Below are positions 7,286 through 15,364 of a DNA stretch of 21,006 bases, piece by piece. The position numbers were made by a program, and so were the translations under genes. The notes beneath the pieces were generated by a model. The model was given only the letters and a program-made list of their open reading frames with translations, was not told where the DNA came from and searched no databases. How positions within the stretch are numbered: the first letter of the stretch is position 1; the number at the start of each line of letters is the position of its first letter. Origin of the DNA: ZLKRG08 sp046094385 (GTDB lineage: Bacteria > Actinomycetota > Actinomycetes > Nanopelagicales > Nanopelagicaceae); NCBI GenBank assembly GCA_046094385.1, contig JBJTHJ010000074.1, positions 1-21,006 on the forward strand. The letters run 5' to 3'.

Positions 7286-9094
7286 TTAGAAGGCCTTCTC
7301 GGGAAGCTCCATGATGGAACCATCGGTGGCTTCTGCGATCTTTCGCTCTACAGTTAGATGTGGCAGCACTACATTTACAAAGTGTTTTGCGGCCGCGACT
7401 TTTCCAAGGTAGAAATCATCACCAGAATTTTCGGCAAGCTTTGCAGATGCGATCTCTGCTTGGCGAAGTAATAACCATCCGATGATTACATCACCTGCTG
7501 CAAATAAACAACGCGTCGAATTCAATCCGACTTTGTAGATCTCTTCTGGCTTTGCTTGACTTGCCATTGCATGTCCGACCAGAACCGTGACGATTCCTTG
7601 GAAATCACCGAGCGCTTTTAATAACTTTGCCTTCTCTTCGGCAAGTGCGCCACCAGATTCGCAGAAGTTCTTGATCTCCATTCCAAGTCCCATCAAAGTT
7701 GCTCCGTTATCACGGACAATTTTGCGGAAGAAGAAATCTAAACCTTGAATCGCAGTAGTTCCTTCATACAGAGTATCGATCTTGGCATCACGTACATATT
7801 GCTCAAGTGGCCAATCCTTGGTAAATCCAGAGCCACCGAAGGTCTGCAAACTCTCAGTTCCAAGTAGCACCCAAGATTTTTCAGAACCATAACCTTTGAC
7901 GATTGGTAGCAAGAGATCGTTTAACTTCTCGAGTTCCGATAACTTCTTCTCATCCTGCTCCATCATGATCGCATCTTGGATAGTTGCCGTATACAAAACC
8001 AGAGCGCGCATCCCTTCGGCATAGGCTTTCTGAGTAAGTAGCGAACGGCGCACATCAGGGTGATGCATGATGGTCACACGTGGACTTGCCTTATCCATCA
8101 TCTTGGTTAAATCCGGCCCTTGTACGCGTGATTTTGCATATGAAAGCGCATTTAAATAACCGGTGGAGAGCGTTGAAATTGCTTTAGTTCCGACCATCAT
8201 TCGCGCATACTCGATGATCTGGAACATCTGTCGAATTCCGTCATGAACTTCACCGAGCAGATAACCAACACATGGCTCTTTCTCGCCCATATTCAACTCT
8301 GCGGTCGCTGAGATATTTAAACCCATCTTATGTTCAAGCTTGGTTGCAAAGACGCCATTACGTTTTCCAAGCTCCCCGGTCTCCCAATTGAAGTGATATT
8401 TAGGAACGATAAATAATGAAAGTCCTTTGGTGCCAACTGCGCCACCTTCAGGGCGTGCAAGTACAAAGTGAATGATGTTCTCTGCCAAATCATGTTCGCC
8501 AGATGTGATGAAGCGCTTGGTGCCAGTGATATGCCAAGTTCCATCAGCTTGTTTAACTGCTTTGGATCTTCCAGCGCCGACATCAGAACCAGCATCCGGT
8601 TCGGTAAGCACCATGGTGGCAGTCCATTGCTTATCGATCATCTGCTTTGCAATCTTCTTCTGCTCATCGGTTCCAAGCGTGTATGCAACATGTGCAAAAG
8701 ATGCGGAGACATAAATATGTAGCGCTGGATTGGAACCCAAGATCATCTCTGCCATCGCCCAACGAAGTGAACGTGGAATTAAAGTGCCACCTAATTCAAC
8801 TGGGGTATCAATTCGCCACCACTCGCCATCCATATATGCGCGATAAGATTTTTTGAAAATCTCGGGAAGTTTTCCTTCGCCGGTCTTTGGATCAAACTCC
8901 ACACCTAAACGATCGCCATCTACGAAAGATGCTGCGACTTCGTTTTCAGATAAGCGCTTCATCTCTTCTAACATTCCGTTGGCGGTATCTTTATCGATAT
9001 CTGCAAAGAGTCCTTTTCCTAAGATCTCTTCACGTCCAAAGAGTTCAAAGAGGCAGAACTGAATATCGCGCAGGTTTGCTATGTAATGTCCCAT
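7286..9094 (-). CDS. Acyl-CoA dehydrogenase, FadE5-like long form
   Basis: This FAD-dependent enzyme introduces the first double bond in fatty acyl-CoA beta-oxidation and passes electrons to electron-transfer flavoprotein. At about 602 residues it is the long actinobacterial form. It has a short AcdA-type N-terminus (MGHYIANLRDIQFCLFEL). In the middle, TATMVLTEPDAGSDVGAGRS and WHITGTKRFITSGEHD are flavin/substrate-binding motifs. A C-terminal extension follows KIDTLYEGTTAIQGLDFFFR, the region that holds the catalytic glutamate in relatives. The start is ATG at 9094, in an 11-bp inverted repeat shared with the divergent phosphoesterase. A TTG two codons earlier is possible but less likely. The electron acceptor chain may include the EtfD-like protein at 12834-14804. 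Confidence 0.93.
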   Translation of the reverse strand: MGHYIANLRDIQFCLFELFGREEILGKGLFADIDKDTANGMLEEMKRLSENEVAASFVDGDRLGVEFDPKTGEGKLPEIFKKSYRAYMDGEWWRIDTPVELGGTLIPRSLRWAMAEMILGSNPALHIYVSASFAHVAYTLGTDEQKKIAKQMIDKQWTATMVLTEPDAGSDVGAGRSKAVKQADGTWHITGTKRFITSGEHDLAENIIHFVLARPEGGAVGTKGLSLFIVPKYHFNWETGELGKRNGVFATKLEHKMGLNISATAELNMGEKEPCVGYLLGEVHDGIRQMFQIIEYARMMVGTKAISTLSTGYLNALSYAKSRVQGPDLTKMMDKASPRVTIMHHPDVRRSLLTQKAYAEGMRALVLYTATIQDAIMMEQDEKKLSELEKLNDLLLPIVKGYGSEKSWVLLGTESLQTFGGSGFTKDWPLEQYVRDAKIDTLYEGTTAIQGLDFFFRKIVRDNGATLMGLGMEIKNFCESGGALAEEKAKLLKALGDFQGIVTVLVGHAMASQAKPEEIYKVGLNSTRCLFAAGDVIIGWLLLRQAEIASAKLAENSGDDFYLGKVAAAKHFVNVVLPHLTVERKIAEATDGSIMELPEKAF

Positions 9095-9168
9095 AGGCAA
9101 AGGATGCTACTGGTCAGTAACTTATGCAAGTACTTTTATTTAAGCGAGTAACCTGCCTGCCTATGGGA
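9089..9168. promoter_or_regulatory. Divergent promoter region bounded by an 11-bp inverted repeat
   Basis: TCCCATAGGCA at 9089-9099 and TGCCTATGGGA at 9158-9168 are exact reverse complements, 58 bp apart. Each arm contains the start codon of the gene reading outward. Each start is also preceded by a TANNNT hexamer: TAGCAT nine bases before the minus-strand ATG (9104-9109) and TAACCT eight bases before the plus-strand ATG (9149-9154). The region probably holds two back-to-back promoters with very short leaders. Confidence 0.5.
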
Positions 9169-10716
9169 GAGCGCATCGCCAGGGTTTCAAAGCCCGGAAG
9201 TAAATGGAAGCAGCTGGTCCGTGGTCAAAAGCGCGAGACCGTAGGCACGCCCCCGATAGATCCAAAACCGCTACTTACTTTGATTCATCTCTCTGATTTA
9301 CATATCTGCGATGCCCAAGCGCCTACCAGATTGGAGTTTGTCGATCGCATGGCAGATCCCGGCCATCCGATGCAACCGATCTTGCATTACATCGGCACTT
9401 ATCGCGCACAAGAGTTTCTCACCGTGCAAGTTTTAGAGGCGATGGTCCAATCAGTTAACCAGATTGAGCGTGGTCCATTGGTAGGCGGCAAGGTCGATGG
9501 CGTGATTGTCACTGGTGATGTCACTGACAATGCCCAGCTAAACGAACTGACTTGGTATAAGACTGTCTTAGATGGTGGTCCAGTAAAACCAAACTCAGGA
9601 AGTGACACTGAATTTGAAAGTTTCCATCGCGCTGAGAACACCGATGAGTATTACTACCACCCAGATGTAAAGGGCGCAGATCGTCCACAGAAGTTATATG
9701 ACTTTCCAGCATTTCCGGGGGTTACCAAAGCTTCAATCCAACCCTTTGTGGCAAATGGTTTGAAACATAATTGGTATGCAATTCATGGAAATCACGATGC
9801 GCTCTTGCAAGGAACAGTGACACCTACACCAGAGCTACAAGAGGTCACTGTAGGCAATCGTAAATTCTCAGGTTTAAAACCCGAAGCTGACATTATGAAA
9901 TTGCTAGAGAAATTCGGTGAGATTGGCGCAGCAGATTATCCAAGTTTAGATATCTTATTTACCGAAGAGACCACTGCCGATCCAAATCGTAGATTCTTAG
10001 ATACTTCCGAGTGGGTAAAACAACATACCAACTGTGGACACGATCACGGTATGAAGCCGGAACAGCAAGTCAGTTACTACTACAAGGATTTCCCAAACCA
10101 GATTCGATTAATCGCACTGGATACCGTTAATGCTTACGGCGGTTGGCAAGGTTGTATCGACAGAGCGCAATGGGCTTGGCTCAAGCAGTTACTGGAAGAT
10201 TCCCGCGATAAATATGTAGTTTTAAGTTCACATCACCCACTTGAGAAGCTATTTAATCCATATGCACCAGTTGGAGTGCCAGAGCCAGCGGTGCGCAAAG
10301 AGGTAACCGAACTATTGTTGCAATATCAAAATATTATTTTGTGGGTGGCCGGACATAATCATCAGAATTACATCAACGCCATCACCCATCCAGATGGTCG
10401 CCATGCCTTCTGGCATATTCGAACTGCTAGCCACATCGATTGGCCGCAACAATCTCGAGTAATTGAAATTGCACGTGCTGGCGATGAGATAGTAAATGAG
10501 ATAGTAATTGGTACCACCATTGTTGATCATGCTGGGCCATTGGAATTTAATGGAAGCGCTGCAGAGCTTGCAGACCCAATCGCGCTCGCAGGATTCTCTA
10601 GGCAACTGGCGGCCAATGATTGGCAACGCCAAGAGGGGTTATTAGATATCGAACTCTCAGAAGGTCGCCCCGAAGATCAGAATGTCTGGCTACGTTGCAG
10701 CGATCCATTGAGGTAA
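9163..10716 (+). CDS. Calcineurin-like metallophosphoesterase, PPA1498-type
   Basis: A phosphoesterase with a two-metal active site. All five metal-site motifs are present in order: SDLHICDAQ (DxH), GDVTDNAQ (GDxxD), AIHGNHDA (GNHD), VLSSHHPLE (xxHH) and VAGHNHQN (GHxH). At about 517 residues, with DAQAPTRLEFVDRMADPGHP after the first motif, it resembles an actinobacterial family first named for a Propionibacterium protein and of unknown substrate. No signal peptide or membrane segment is seen, so it is probably cytoplasmic. The start at 9163 is chosen over an ATG at 9124 because 9163 mirrors the divergent gene's start inside the inverted repeat and follows TAACCT by eight bases. The dcd gene follows after nine bases and is likely cotranscribed. 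Confidence 0.88.
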   Translation: MGERIARVSKPGSKWKQLVRGQKRETVGTPPIDPKPLLTLIHLSDLHICDAQAPTRLEFVDRMADPGHPMQPILHYIGTYRAQEFLTVQVLEAMVQSVNQIERGPLVGGKVDGVIVTGDVTDNAQLNELTWYKTVLDGGPVKPNSGSDTEFESFHRAENTDEYYYHPDVKGADRPQKLYDFPAFPGVTKASIQPFVANGLKHNWYAIHGNHDALLQGTVTPTPELQEVTVGNRKFSGLKPEADIMKLLEKFGEIGAADYPSLDILFTEETTADPNRRFLDTSEWVKQHTNCGHDHGMKPEQQVSYYYKDFPNQIRLIALDTVNAYGGWQGCIDRAQWAWLKQLLEDSRDKYVVLSSHHPLEKLFNPYAPVGVPEPAVRKEVTELLLQYQNIILWVAGHNHQNYINAITHPDGRHAFWHIRTASHIDWPQQSRVIEIARAGDEIVNEIVIGTTIVDHAGPLEFNGSAAELADPIALAGFSRQLAANDWQRQEGLLDIELSEGRPEDQNVWLRCSDPLR

Positions 10717-10725
10717 GGTCGCGCT

Positions 10726-11304
10726 GTGCTTTTAAGCGATAGAGATATTCGTTCCGAAATCGAATCAGGTCGAGTCGGAATCGATCCATACGAACCAAAG
10801 ATGATTCAACCATCATCTATTGATGTCCGTTTAGATAAATTCTTCCGAGTATTTGAAAATCACAAGTATGAAGTCATCGATCCATCTAAAGAGCAACCAG
10901 AGTTGACTCGTGAAATCGAAGTTGGCAACGATGAACATTTCATTTTGCATCCCGGAGAATTTGTACTTGCCTCCACTTACGAAGTCGTAACCCTTCCTGA
11001 CGATATCGCTGCGCGCTTAGAGGGAAAGTCCTCACTTGGCCGCCTAGGTTTGCTGACGCACTCCACTGCTGGATTTATCGACCCTGGCTTCTCTGGCCAC
11101 ATCACTCTAGAGCTATCCAATGTAGCTAACCTCCCGGTAAAGCTCTTTCCTGGCATGAAGATCGGCCAACTCTGCTTGGTACGGCTCTCATCAAGCGCTG
11201 AAAACCCTTATGGCTCTGCAGTTTATGGCTCTAGATATCAAGGTCAGCGCGGACCAACCGCAAGTCGCTCCTGGCTAAACTTCCACAAGAGCGATTTGAA
11301 ATAA
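10726..11304 (+). CDS. dcd: dCTP deaminase (probably bifunctional deaminase/dUTPase)
   Basis: It converts dCTP to dUTP, and in actinobacterial homologues also hydrolyses dUTP to dUMP, supplying thymidylate synthesis and keeping uracil out of DNA. The 192-residue length and the motifs QPSSIDVRLD, LEGKSSLGRLGLLTHSTAG and FIDPGFSGHITLELSN match the Dcd family. The C-terminus QGQRGPTASRSW is the closing lid segment. The start is GTG at 10726, with GAGGTAAGGT just upstream overlapping the stop of the phosphoesterase gene. Bifunctionality is inferred from the mycobacterial homologue and has not been shown for this sequence. Confidence 0.95.
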   Translation: MLLSDRDIRSEIESGRVGIDPYEPKMIQPSSIDVRLDKFFRVFENHKYEVIDPSKEQPELTREIEVGNDEHFILHPGEFVLASTYEVVTLPDDIAARLEGKSSLGRLGLLTHSTAGFIDPGFSGHITLELSNVANLPVKLFPGMKIGQLCLVRLSSSAENPYGSAVYGSRYQGQRGPTASRSWLNFHKSDLK

Positions 11305-11320
11305 AACTCTCCAACCGCTC

Positions 11321-11346
11321 GTTCTATTAACTAGTTCTATTAACTA
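11321..11346 (+). repeat. Perfect 13-bp tandem repeat before lemA
   Basis: GTTCTATTAACTA occurs twice in direct tandem, at 11321-11333 and 11334-11346, in the 69-bp gap between dcd and lemA. The second copy runs into TAACTATAAG, which could provide a -10 element. Possible functions are an operator for the lemA-htpX unit or a simple local duplication. Confidence 0.75.
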
Positions 11347-11373
11347 TAAGCAGAACCTGAAAGCGGAGGAACC

Positions 11374-11931
11374 ATGGATACATCCCTACTAATCATCTTG
11401 GGAGTTTTGGCGCTACTAGTTGTATTTGGCATCATCCAATACAACAAATTGATCCGCCTTAATATCTCGGTCGATGAAGCTTTTGCGCAGATTGAAGTTC
11501 AATTAAAGCGCCGCTCTGATTTGATTCCTAACCTGGTTGAAACCGTCAAAGGTTATGCCGCTCATGAAAGAGAGGCATTTGAAAAGGTAGTTAGCGCTCG
11601 TGCAAAAGCAACCAGCGCAACCGGCGTTCACGATGTTGCAGCCGCTGATGGCATGTTAACTCAAGCCCTGCGCGGACTTTTGGCAGTCGCTGAGGCCTAC
11701 CCTGATCTAAAGGCCTCATCTAACTTCTTGCAGCTACAAGAAGAGTTAGCTACCACCGAGAACAAAGTCGCATTCTCACGTCAGTTCTACAACGATTCAG
11801 TGCGTTCGCTAAATCAGACGGTAAAGACCTTCCCAACTAATTTCTTTGCCGGCTTTGCCAAAGTAGATGTGCGCGAATTTTATGAGGTCGAAGATCCACA
11901 AGATCGTAACGCTCCAAAGGTTCAGTTTTAA
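11374..11931 (+). CDS. lemA: LemA family protein
   Basis: A membrane-anchored protein with its N-terminus outside and a long helical cytoplasmic or periplasmic domain. The first 22 residues (LLIILGVLALLVVFGI) form the single membrane segment. The family core follows: YNKLIRLNISVDEAFAQIEV, QLKRRSDLIPNLVETVKGYA, then RAKATSA, FLQLQEELATTENKVAFSRQ, FYNDSVRSLN and FPTNFFAGF. Its 185 residues are the usual length. A clear GGAGG precedes the ATG. The gene is nine bases upstream of htpX; lemA-htpX pairing is common. The molecular role is unknown, though a link to the membrane protease is often proposed from this context. Confidence 0.93.
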   Translation: MDTSLLIILGVLALLVVFGIIQYNKLIRLNISVDEAFAQIEVQLKRRSDLIPNLVETVKGYAAHEREAFEKVVSARAKATSATGVHDVAAADGMLTQALRGLLAVAEAYPDLKASSNFLQLQEELATTENKVAFSRQFYNDSVRSLNQTVKTFPTNFFAGFAKVDVREFYEVEDPQDRNAPKVQF

Positions 11932-11940
11932 TTAATTTCC

Positions 11941-12837
11941 ATGGAAGTTAATTTCCGCGCACATCAAGCTGCCAACAAACGCAAGACCTTTATGTTATTG
12001 GCGCTCTTCGGTGCGCTGATGTGGTTGGTGGTTTATGCGGCGTTAACTTACTTTGGTGGTAGCGGCGCAGGCATCGTGCCGATTGCAGTTGGTCTATCTT
12101 TGATTTCAGTATGGGGAAGTTACTTCGCCTCCGATAAATTGGTTTTAACGATGACCGGTGCGCATTTGATCCAAGAGTCAGATAACCCCAGGCTCTTTGC
12201 GCTAGTTCAAGAGGTATGTATCGCATCAGGTCTACCGATGCCGAAGGTGGCGATTGTCGAAGATGTTGCGCCAAATGCCTTTGCAACTGGGCGCAATCCA
12301 GAGCATGGTTTGATCGCATTTACCACCGGTATTTTGGATGCGATGGATCGCGATGAGCTACAAGGTGTAATTGCCCACGAGATGGCCCACGTTGGAAACC
12401 GCGATACTTTAGTTAGCGCAGTTGCCGCTACGACTGCAGGTGCGATTGCCATCCTCTCTGACTTTTTGATGCGCATGATGTGGTTTGGTGGGCGCAGAGA
12501 CCGCGAACATAACAATCCGATCGCGCTGATTTTCTCTTTGTTGATTTTGATTCTGGCACCAATCGCTGCGATGTTGTTGAAATCTGCGATCTCGCGCCGC
12601 CGCGAAGCGTTGGCCGATGCCACTGCAGTTCAATTTACTCGTAACCCAGCAGGCCTTCGAAAAGCTTTGGAAGTTCTGCAAGCAGATTCAACGGTAGTAA
12701 GCCATGCTTCAAATGCAGTTGCGCATTTTTATATCGAGTCCCCGCTTGATAGCCAGAGAGTCTCAAAGTTATTTGCAACCCATCCACCACTTTCAGAGCG
12801 CATTGCAATTCTTAAAGCGATGGAGAGCGGAAACTAA
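11941..12837 (+). CDS. htpX: Membrane zinc metalloprotease HtpX
   Basis: It degrades damaged or misfolded membrane proteins. The zinc motif HEMAH is at about residues 146-150, within ELQGVIAHEMAHVGNRDT. The third ligand is probably the glutamate of RREALADATAVQF near residue 225. Two hydrophobic hairpins surround these, one at residues 17-60 and another near 160-215. At 298 residues it is normal in length. It starts nine bases after lemA without a clear ribosome-binding site, so its translation may depend on lemA. Its stop overlaps by four bases with the convergent EtfD-like gene. Confidence 0.95.
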   Translation: MEVNFRAHQAANKRKTFMLLALFGALMWLVVYAALTYFGGSGAGIVPIAVGLSLISVWGSYFASDKLVLTMTGAHLIQESDNPRLFALVQEVCIASGLPMPKVAIVEDVAPNAFATGRNPEHGLIAFTTGILDAMDRDELQGVIAHEMAHVGNRDTLVSAVAATTAGAIAILSDFLMRMMWFGGRRDREHNNPIALIFSLLILILAPIAAMLLKSAISRRREALADATAVQFTRNPAGLRKALEVLQADSTVVSHASNAVAHFYIESPLDSQRVSKLFATHPPLSERIAILKAMESGN

Positions 12838-14804
12838 GCAGGCTTTACCGATCTAAGTAGCGCTTGCGCAACATCTAATACTTCGACATCTGCTTGTCTA
12901 CCTTGCACGCCATCGCTAACCATTACGCGACAGAATGGACAGGCAACTGCGACCTCTTTAGCTCCAGTTGCGATCGCTTCATCTACGCGATTTAAATTGA
13001 TTTGAGTACCTAACTTCTCCTCTTGCCACATACGGCCACCACCTGCGCCACAGCAGAAGGAGCGCTCTTGATTGCGCGGCATCTCAGTAAGTTGTAGTCC
13101 GCTTGCTTCAAGTAATTCACGGGGTGGCATATAGATCTGATTATGGCGACCTAGGTAGCAAGGATCGTGATAGGTAATGTGTTTAGCCTCTTTAGAGACC
13201 GGTTTTAATTTGCCATCTCGCACCAATTGATTTAGCAATTGAGTGTGATGCAGCATCTCTAATTCAAACCCTTGTTGTTTGTAATCACGACCGATCGTGG
13301 TGAAGCAATGCGGGCAAGTGGCAACCACCTTCTTCTTGCCACGATAGTTCTTGTAGACCGCTTCGAAAGTTTCGATATTCTCTTTTGAGAGAATTTGATA
13401 GACGAATTCATTTCCGGTGCGACGAGCGCTATCTCCAGTGCAAGTCTCGCGCTTACCTAGCACCGCAAATTTAACGCCAGCCATATGCAGTAACTCTGCG
13501 ACCGCCTTAGTGGTCTTCTTGGCACGCTCTTCGTATGCACCAGCGCAACCAACCCAGAATAGATATTCGACATCTTCCGGAATTTCACCGGTGATTACTT
13601 GCACTGGGAAATCGCACTCGGCGATCCATGATTCACGATCAGCTTTATTTGAACCCCAAGGATTACCTTGGGTTTCAAGGTTTCGATAAGTTGCTTGAAG
13701 TTGTGAGGGAAATTGCGACTCTACCAATACTTGGAAGCGGCGCATATTCACGATGTGGTCGATATGTTCGATATCAACGGGACATTCATTTACGCATGCG
13801 CCACAAGTGGTGCAAGACCACAAGATATCTTCGGTGATTGCACCACCCATACCGACCATCTTCTCTGATTCCACGCTTGCTGCCATCGCGTGATCGCGCA
13901 TCGCCATGATCAATAACTTCGGTGAGAGCGGTTTTTCAGTATGCCATGCTGGGCATTGTGATTGGCAACGACCACATTCGGTGCAGGTGGTCATATCAAG
14001 GAGCGCTTTCCAAGTTATATCTTTGCGCTCACCAAGACCAAAAACATCATCGTCGGCGGGGTCCTCAAAATTAACTTCTTTGCCATGTGACAACATGACT
14101 GGCAACGCTCCAAGAGATGGCTTACTTAAATCACCGGTATCTCTCTTAAAGAAGATATTGAAAAACGCCAAGAAGCGGTGCCATGCAACGCCCATAGTTA
14201 GATTAAGTGCAATCACAATGAACCAAGCCATTGAGATTACGATCTTGGCAGTTGCCCAAACTTTGATCGCTTCTGAAGTTGGATTGCTCTGCTCTAAGTT
14301 ATAAAGTGCAATTACACAGACCACGATCGCCATGATGGTCGCTTCAACATAGTAAGCGCGCCATGAAACGGAACCTAAGAAGCGAGAAGTGCGACCCTTA
14401 TGAAACCAACGATTGCCTTGGCGGATCGCAATCAAAATTACAATTCCGATTCCGGTTGCCCACGCGATAAATTGGGTGAAATATAGATAAGGCTTGAAAT
14501 GTCCGATCAGCGGTAGCGCAAACTCTGGATTGAAGACTTGTCCATACGCAGTAACCAATGTTCCAAATAAAGAGAAGAACCCGATCATTACAAACCAGTG
14601 TGCAACTCCAGTTACCGAGAAGTTGAGCATCTTGGTATGCCCCATCGTCTCCTTCAACATATTGGCAAGGCGAGCGCGCTTATCGTTGCCACGCGTTGGA
14701 TCGGGCTGCCCCGCTTTGTAGAGAGCGAGAAGCTGCTTCGCCGCACGAGCGAGCAGCGCTAGCGCAACGAAAGTGATGCCGTAGGAGATCAAGGGATAAA
14801 TCAT
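12834..14804 (-). CDS. Membrane-bound Fe-S oxidoreductase, EtfD/HdrD-like
   Basis: A membrane electron-transfer protein of 656 residues. The N-terminal 240 residues have about five hydrophobic segments. Two ferredoxin-type [4Fe-4S] motifs follow, CTECGRCQSQCP (about 274-285) and CTTCGACVNECP (about 331-342). Then come two CCG (heterodisulfide-reductase-type) domains, with Cys groups near 420-500 (VGCAGAYEE ... CPHC) and 549-625 (HDPCYLG ... CCGAGGGRMW ... CPFC). It resembles mycobacterial Rv0338c (EtfD), which accepts electrons from the ETF that serves acyl-CoA dehydrogenases. That role is inferred here and fits the acyl-CoA dehydrogenase at 7286-9094. The start is ATG at 14804; an in-frame extension to 14936 would overlap the divergent LacI-type gene. 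TACCCT lies seven bases before this ATG. The stop is TAG. Confidence 0.9.
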   Translation of the reverse strand: MIYPLISYGITFVALALLARAAKQLLALYKAGQPDPTRGNDKRARLANMLKETMGHTKMLNFSVTGVAHWFVMIGFFSLFGTLVTAYGQVFNPEFALPLIGHFKPYLYFTQFIAWATGIGIVILIAIRQGNRWFHKGRTSRFLGSVSWRAYYVEATIMAIVVCVIALYNLEQSNPTSEAIKVWATAKIVISMAWFIVIALNLTMGVAWHRFLAFFNIFFKRDTGDLSKPSLGALPVMLSHGKEVNFEDPADDDVFGLGERKDITWKALLDMTTCTECGRCQSQCPAWHTEKPLSPKLLIMAMRDHAMAASVESEKMVGMGGAITEDILWSCTTCGACVNECPVDIEHIDHIVNMRRFQVLVESQFPSQLQATYRNLETQGNPWGSNKADRESWIAECDFPVQVITGEIPEDVEYLFWVGCAGAYEERAKKTTKAVAELLHMAGVKFAVLGKRETCTGDSARRTGNEFVYQILSKENIETFEAVYKNYRGKKKVVATCPHCFTTIGRDYKQQGFELEMLHHTQLLNQLVRDGKLKPVSKEAKHITYHDPCYLGRHNQIYMPPRELLEASGLQLTEMPRNQERSFCCGAGGGRMWQEEKLGTQINLNRVDEAIATGAKEVAVACPFCRVMVSDGVQGRQADVEVLDVAQALLRSVKPA

Positions 14805-14811
14805 GAGCGTA

Positions 14812-14817
14812 AGGGTA
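14812..14817 (-). promoter_or_regulatory. Putative -10 element of the EtfD-like gene
   Basis: TACCCT on the minus strand is followed by seven bases and the ATG at 14804, in the roughly 90-bp divergent gap with the LacI-type gene. No Shine-Dalgarno sequence is present, so a leaderless or near-leaderless transcript is plausible. Confidence 0.35.
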
Positions 14818-14895
14818 ACTTTATAAAGTCCAATTGAAAGCCCTATTTGAAGTCCAGAAATTGAACTTATGCCACTTTTATTATTTGATAGCGAC

Positions 14896-15303
14896 ATGGA
14901 AAATCGCAGTAGAAAAGGCGTTCGCGAAGTAGCCAAATTGGCTCAAGTTTCAATTGGAACGGTCTCTAATGTAATAAACCGACCTGAACTGGTCTCACCC
15001 GAGACAGTGCAGCGGGTCGAAGAAGCCATGCATGAAATTGGCTATATCCCAGGCGAGCGTAAGAAAGGTCGCCAACTACTCGCCTTTGGCCAGAGCGTCC
15101 AAGGCAGAGCGCTGATCGACCAGGTCTCAAAGGCCGGTCTTGAGGTCGCCGAGATCGATCTCTCTGATGACACCCAGCGCGAGCGCTTTATCCGATTCCT
15201 CTCAAACAATAAGTCCGCGGCAGCTGCCTTCTTGGTCGTGACCCAGGCGGGTAAAGCGGTAAACGGCCTCTCTGAATTTATCTCCCGTGGTGGGATGGTT
15301 TAA
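14896..15303 (+). CDS. Short LacI-type DNA-binding protein (no full effector domain)
   Basis: The N-terminus is a good LacI-family helix-turn-helix and hinge region: VREVAKLAQVSIGTVSNVIN, then PELVSPETVQRVEEAMHEIG and YIP. LacI proteins normally run to about 330-350 residues with a two-lobed sugar-binding domain. This one stops at 135 residues, after roughly the first part of the first lobe (ALIDQVSKAGLEVAEID, ERFIRFLSNN, FISRGGMV), at a point where relatives continue into the next strand. It could be a remnant or a stand-alone DNA-binding protein that no longer senses a sugar. The start is uncertain: ATG at 14896 is preferred because the HTH then begins near residue 8; ATG at 14869 adds nine hydrophobic/acidic residues. 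Neither has a clear ribosome-binding site. Confidence 0.7.
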   Translation: MENRSRKGVREVAKLAQVSIGTVSNVINRPELVSPETVQRVEEAMHEIGYIPGERKKGRQLLAFGQSVQGRALIDQVSKAGLEVAEIDLSDDTQRERFIRFLSNNKSAAAAFLVVTQAGKAVNGLSEFISRGGMV

Positions 15304-15341
15304 AGGAATAACTCGCCCCACCCCTTTGTTCCCTCTATAGC

Positions 15342-15362
15342 ATTGAGTCGCGCCGACTCAAC
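15342..15362. promoter_or_regulatory. HAIR operator 1 (HspR binding site) upstream of dnaK
   Basis: TTGAGT-N7-ACTCAA matches the HspR-associated inverted repeat CTTGAGT-N7-ACTCAAG in all but the outermost base of each arm. The symmetry extends inward to 8-bp arms (TTGAGTCG / CGACTCAA). HspR is encoded at the end of this operon, so negative autoregulation is expected. The left arm also resembles a -35 element. Confidence 0.9.
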
Positions 15363-15364
15363 TT

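Noticed and set aside
12207..12623. A 138-codon minus-strand frame inside htpX
   Set aside because: It lies wholly antisense to the zinc-protease core and has no independent support.
14805..14936. N-terminal extension of the EtfD-like protein to 14936
   Set aside because: It would overlap the opposite-strand LacI-type gene, reads as low-complexity Ser/Gly/Leu sequence, and a good short-leader start exists at 14804.
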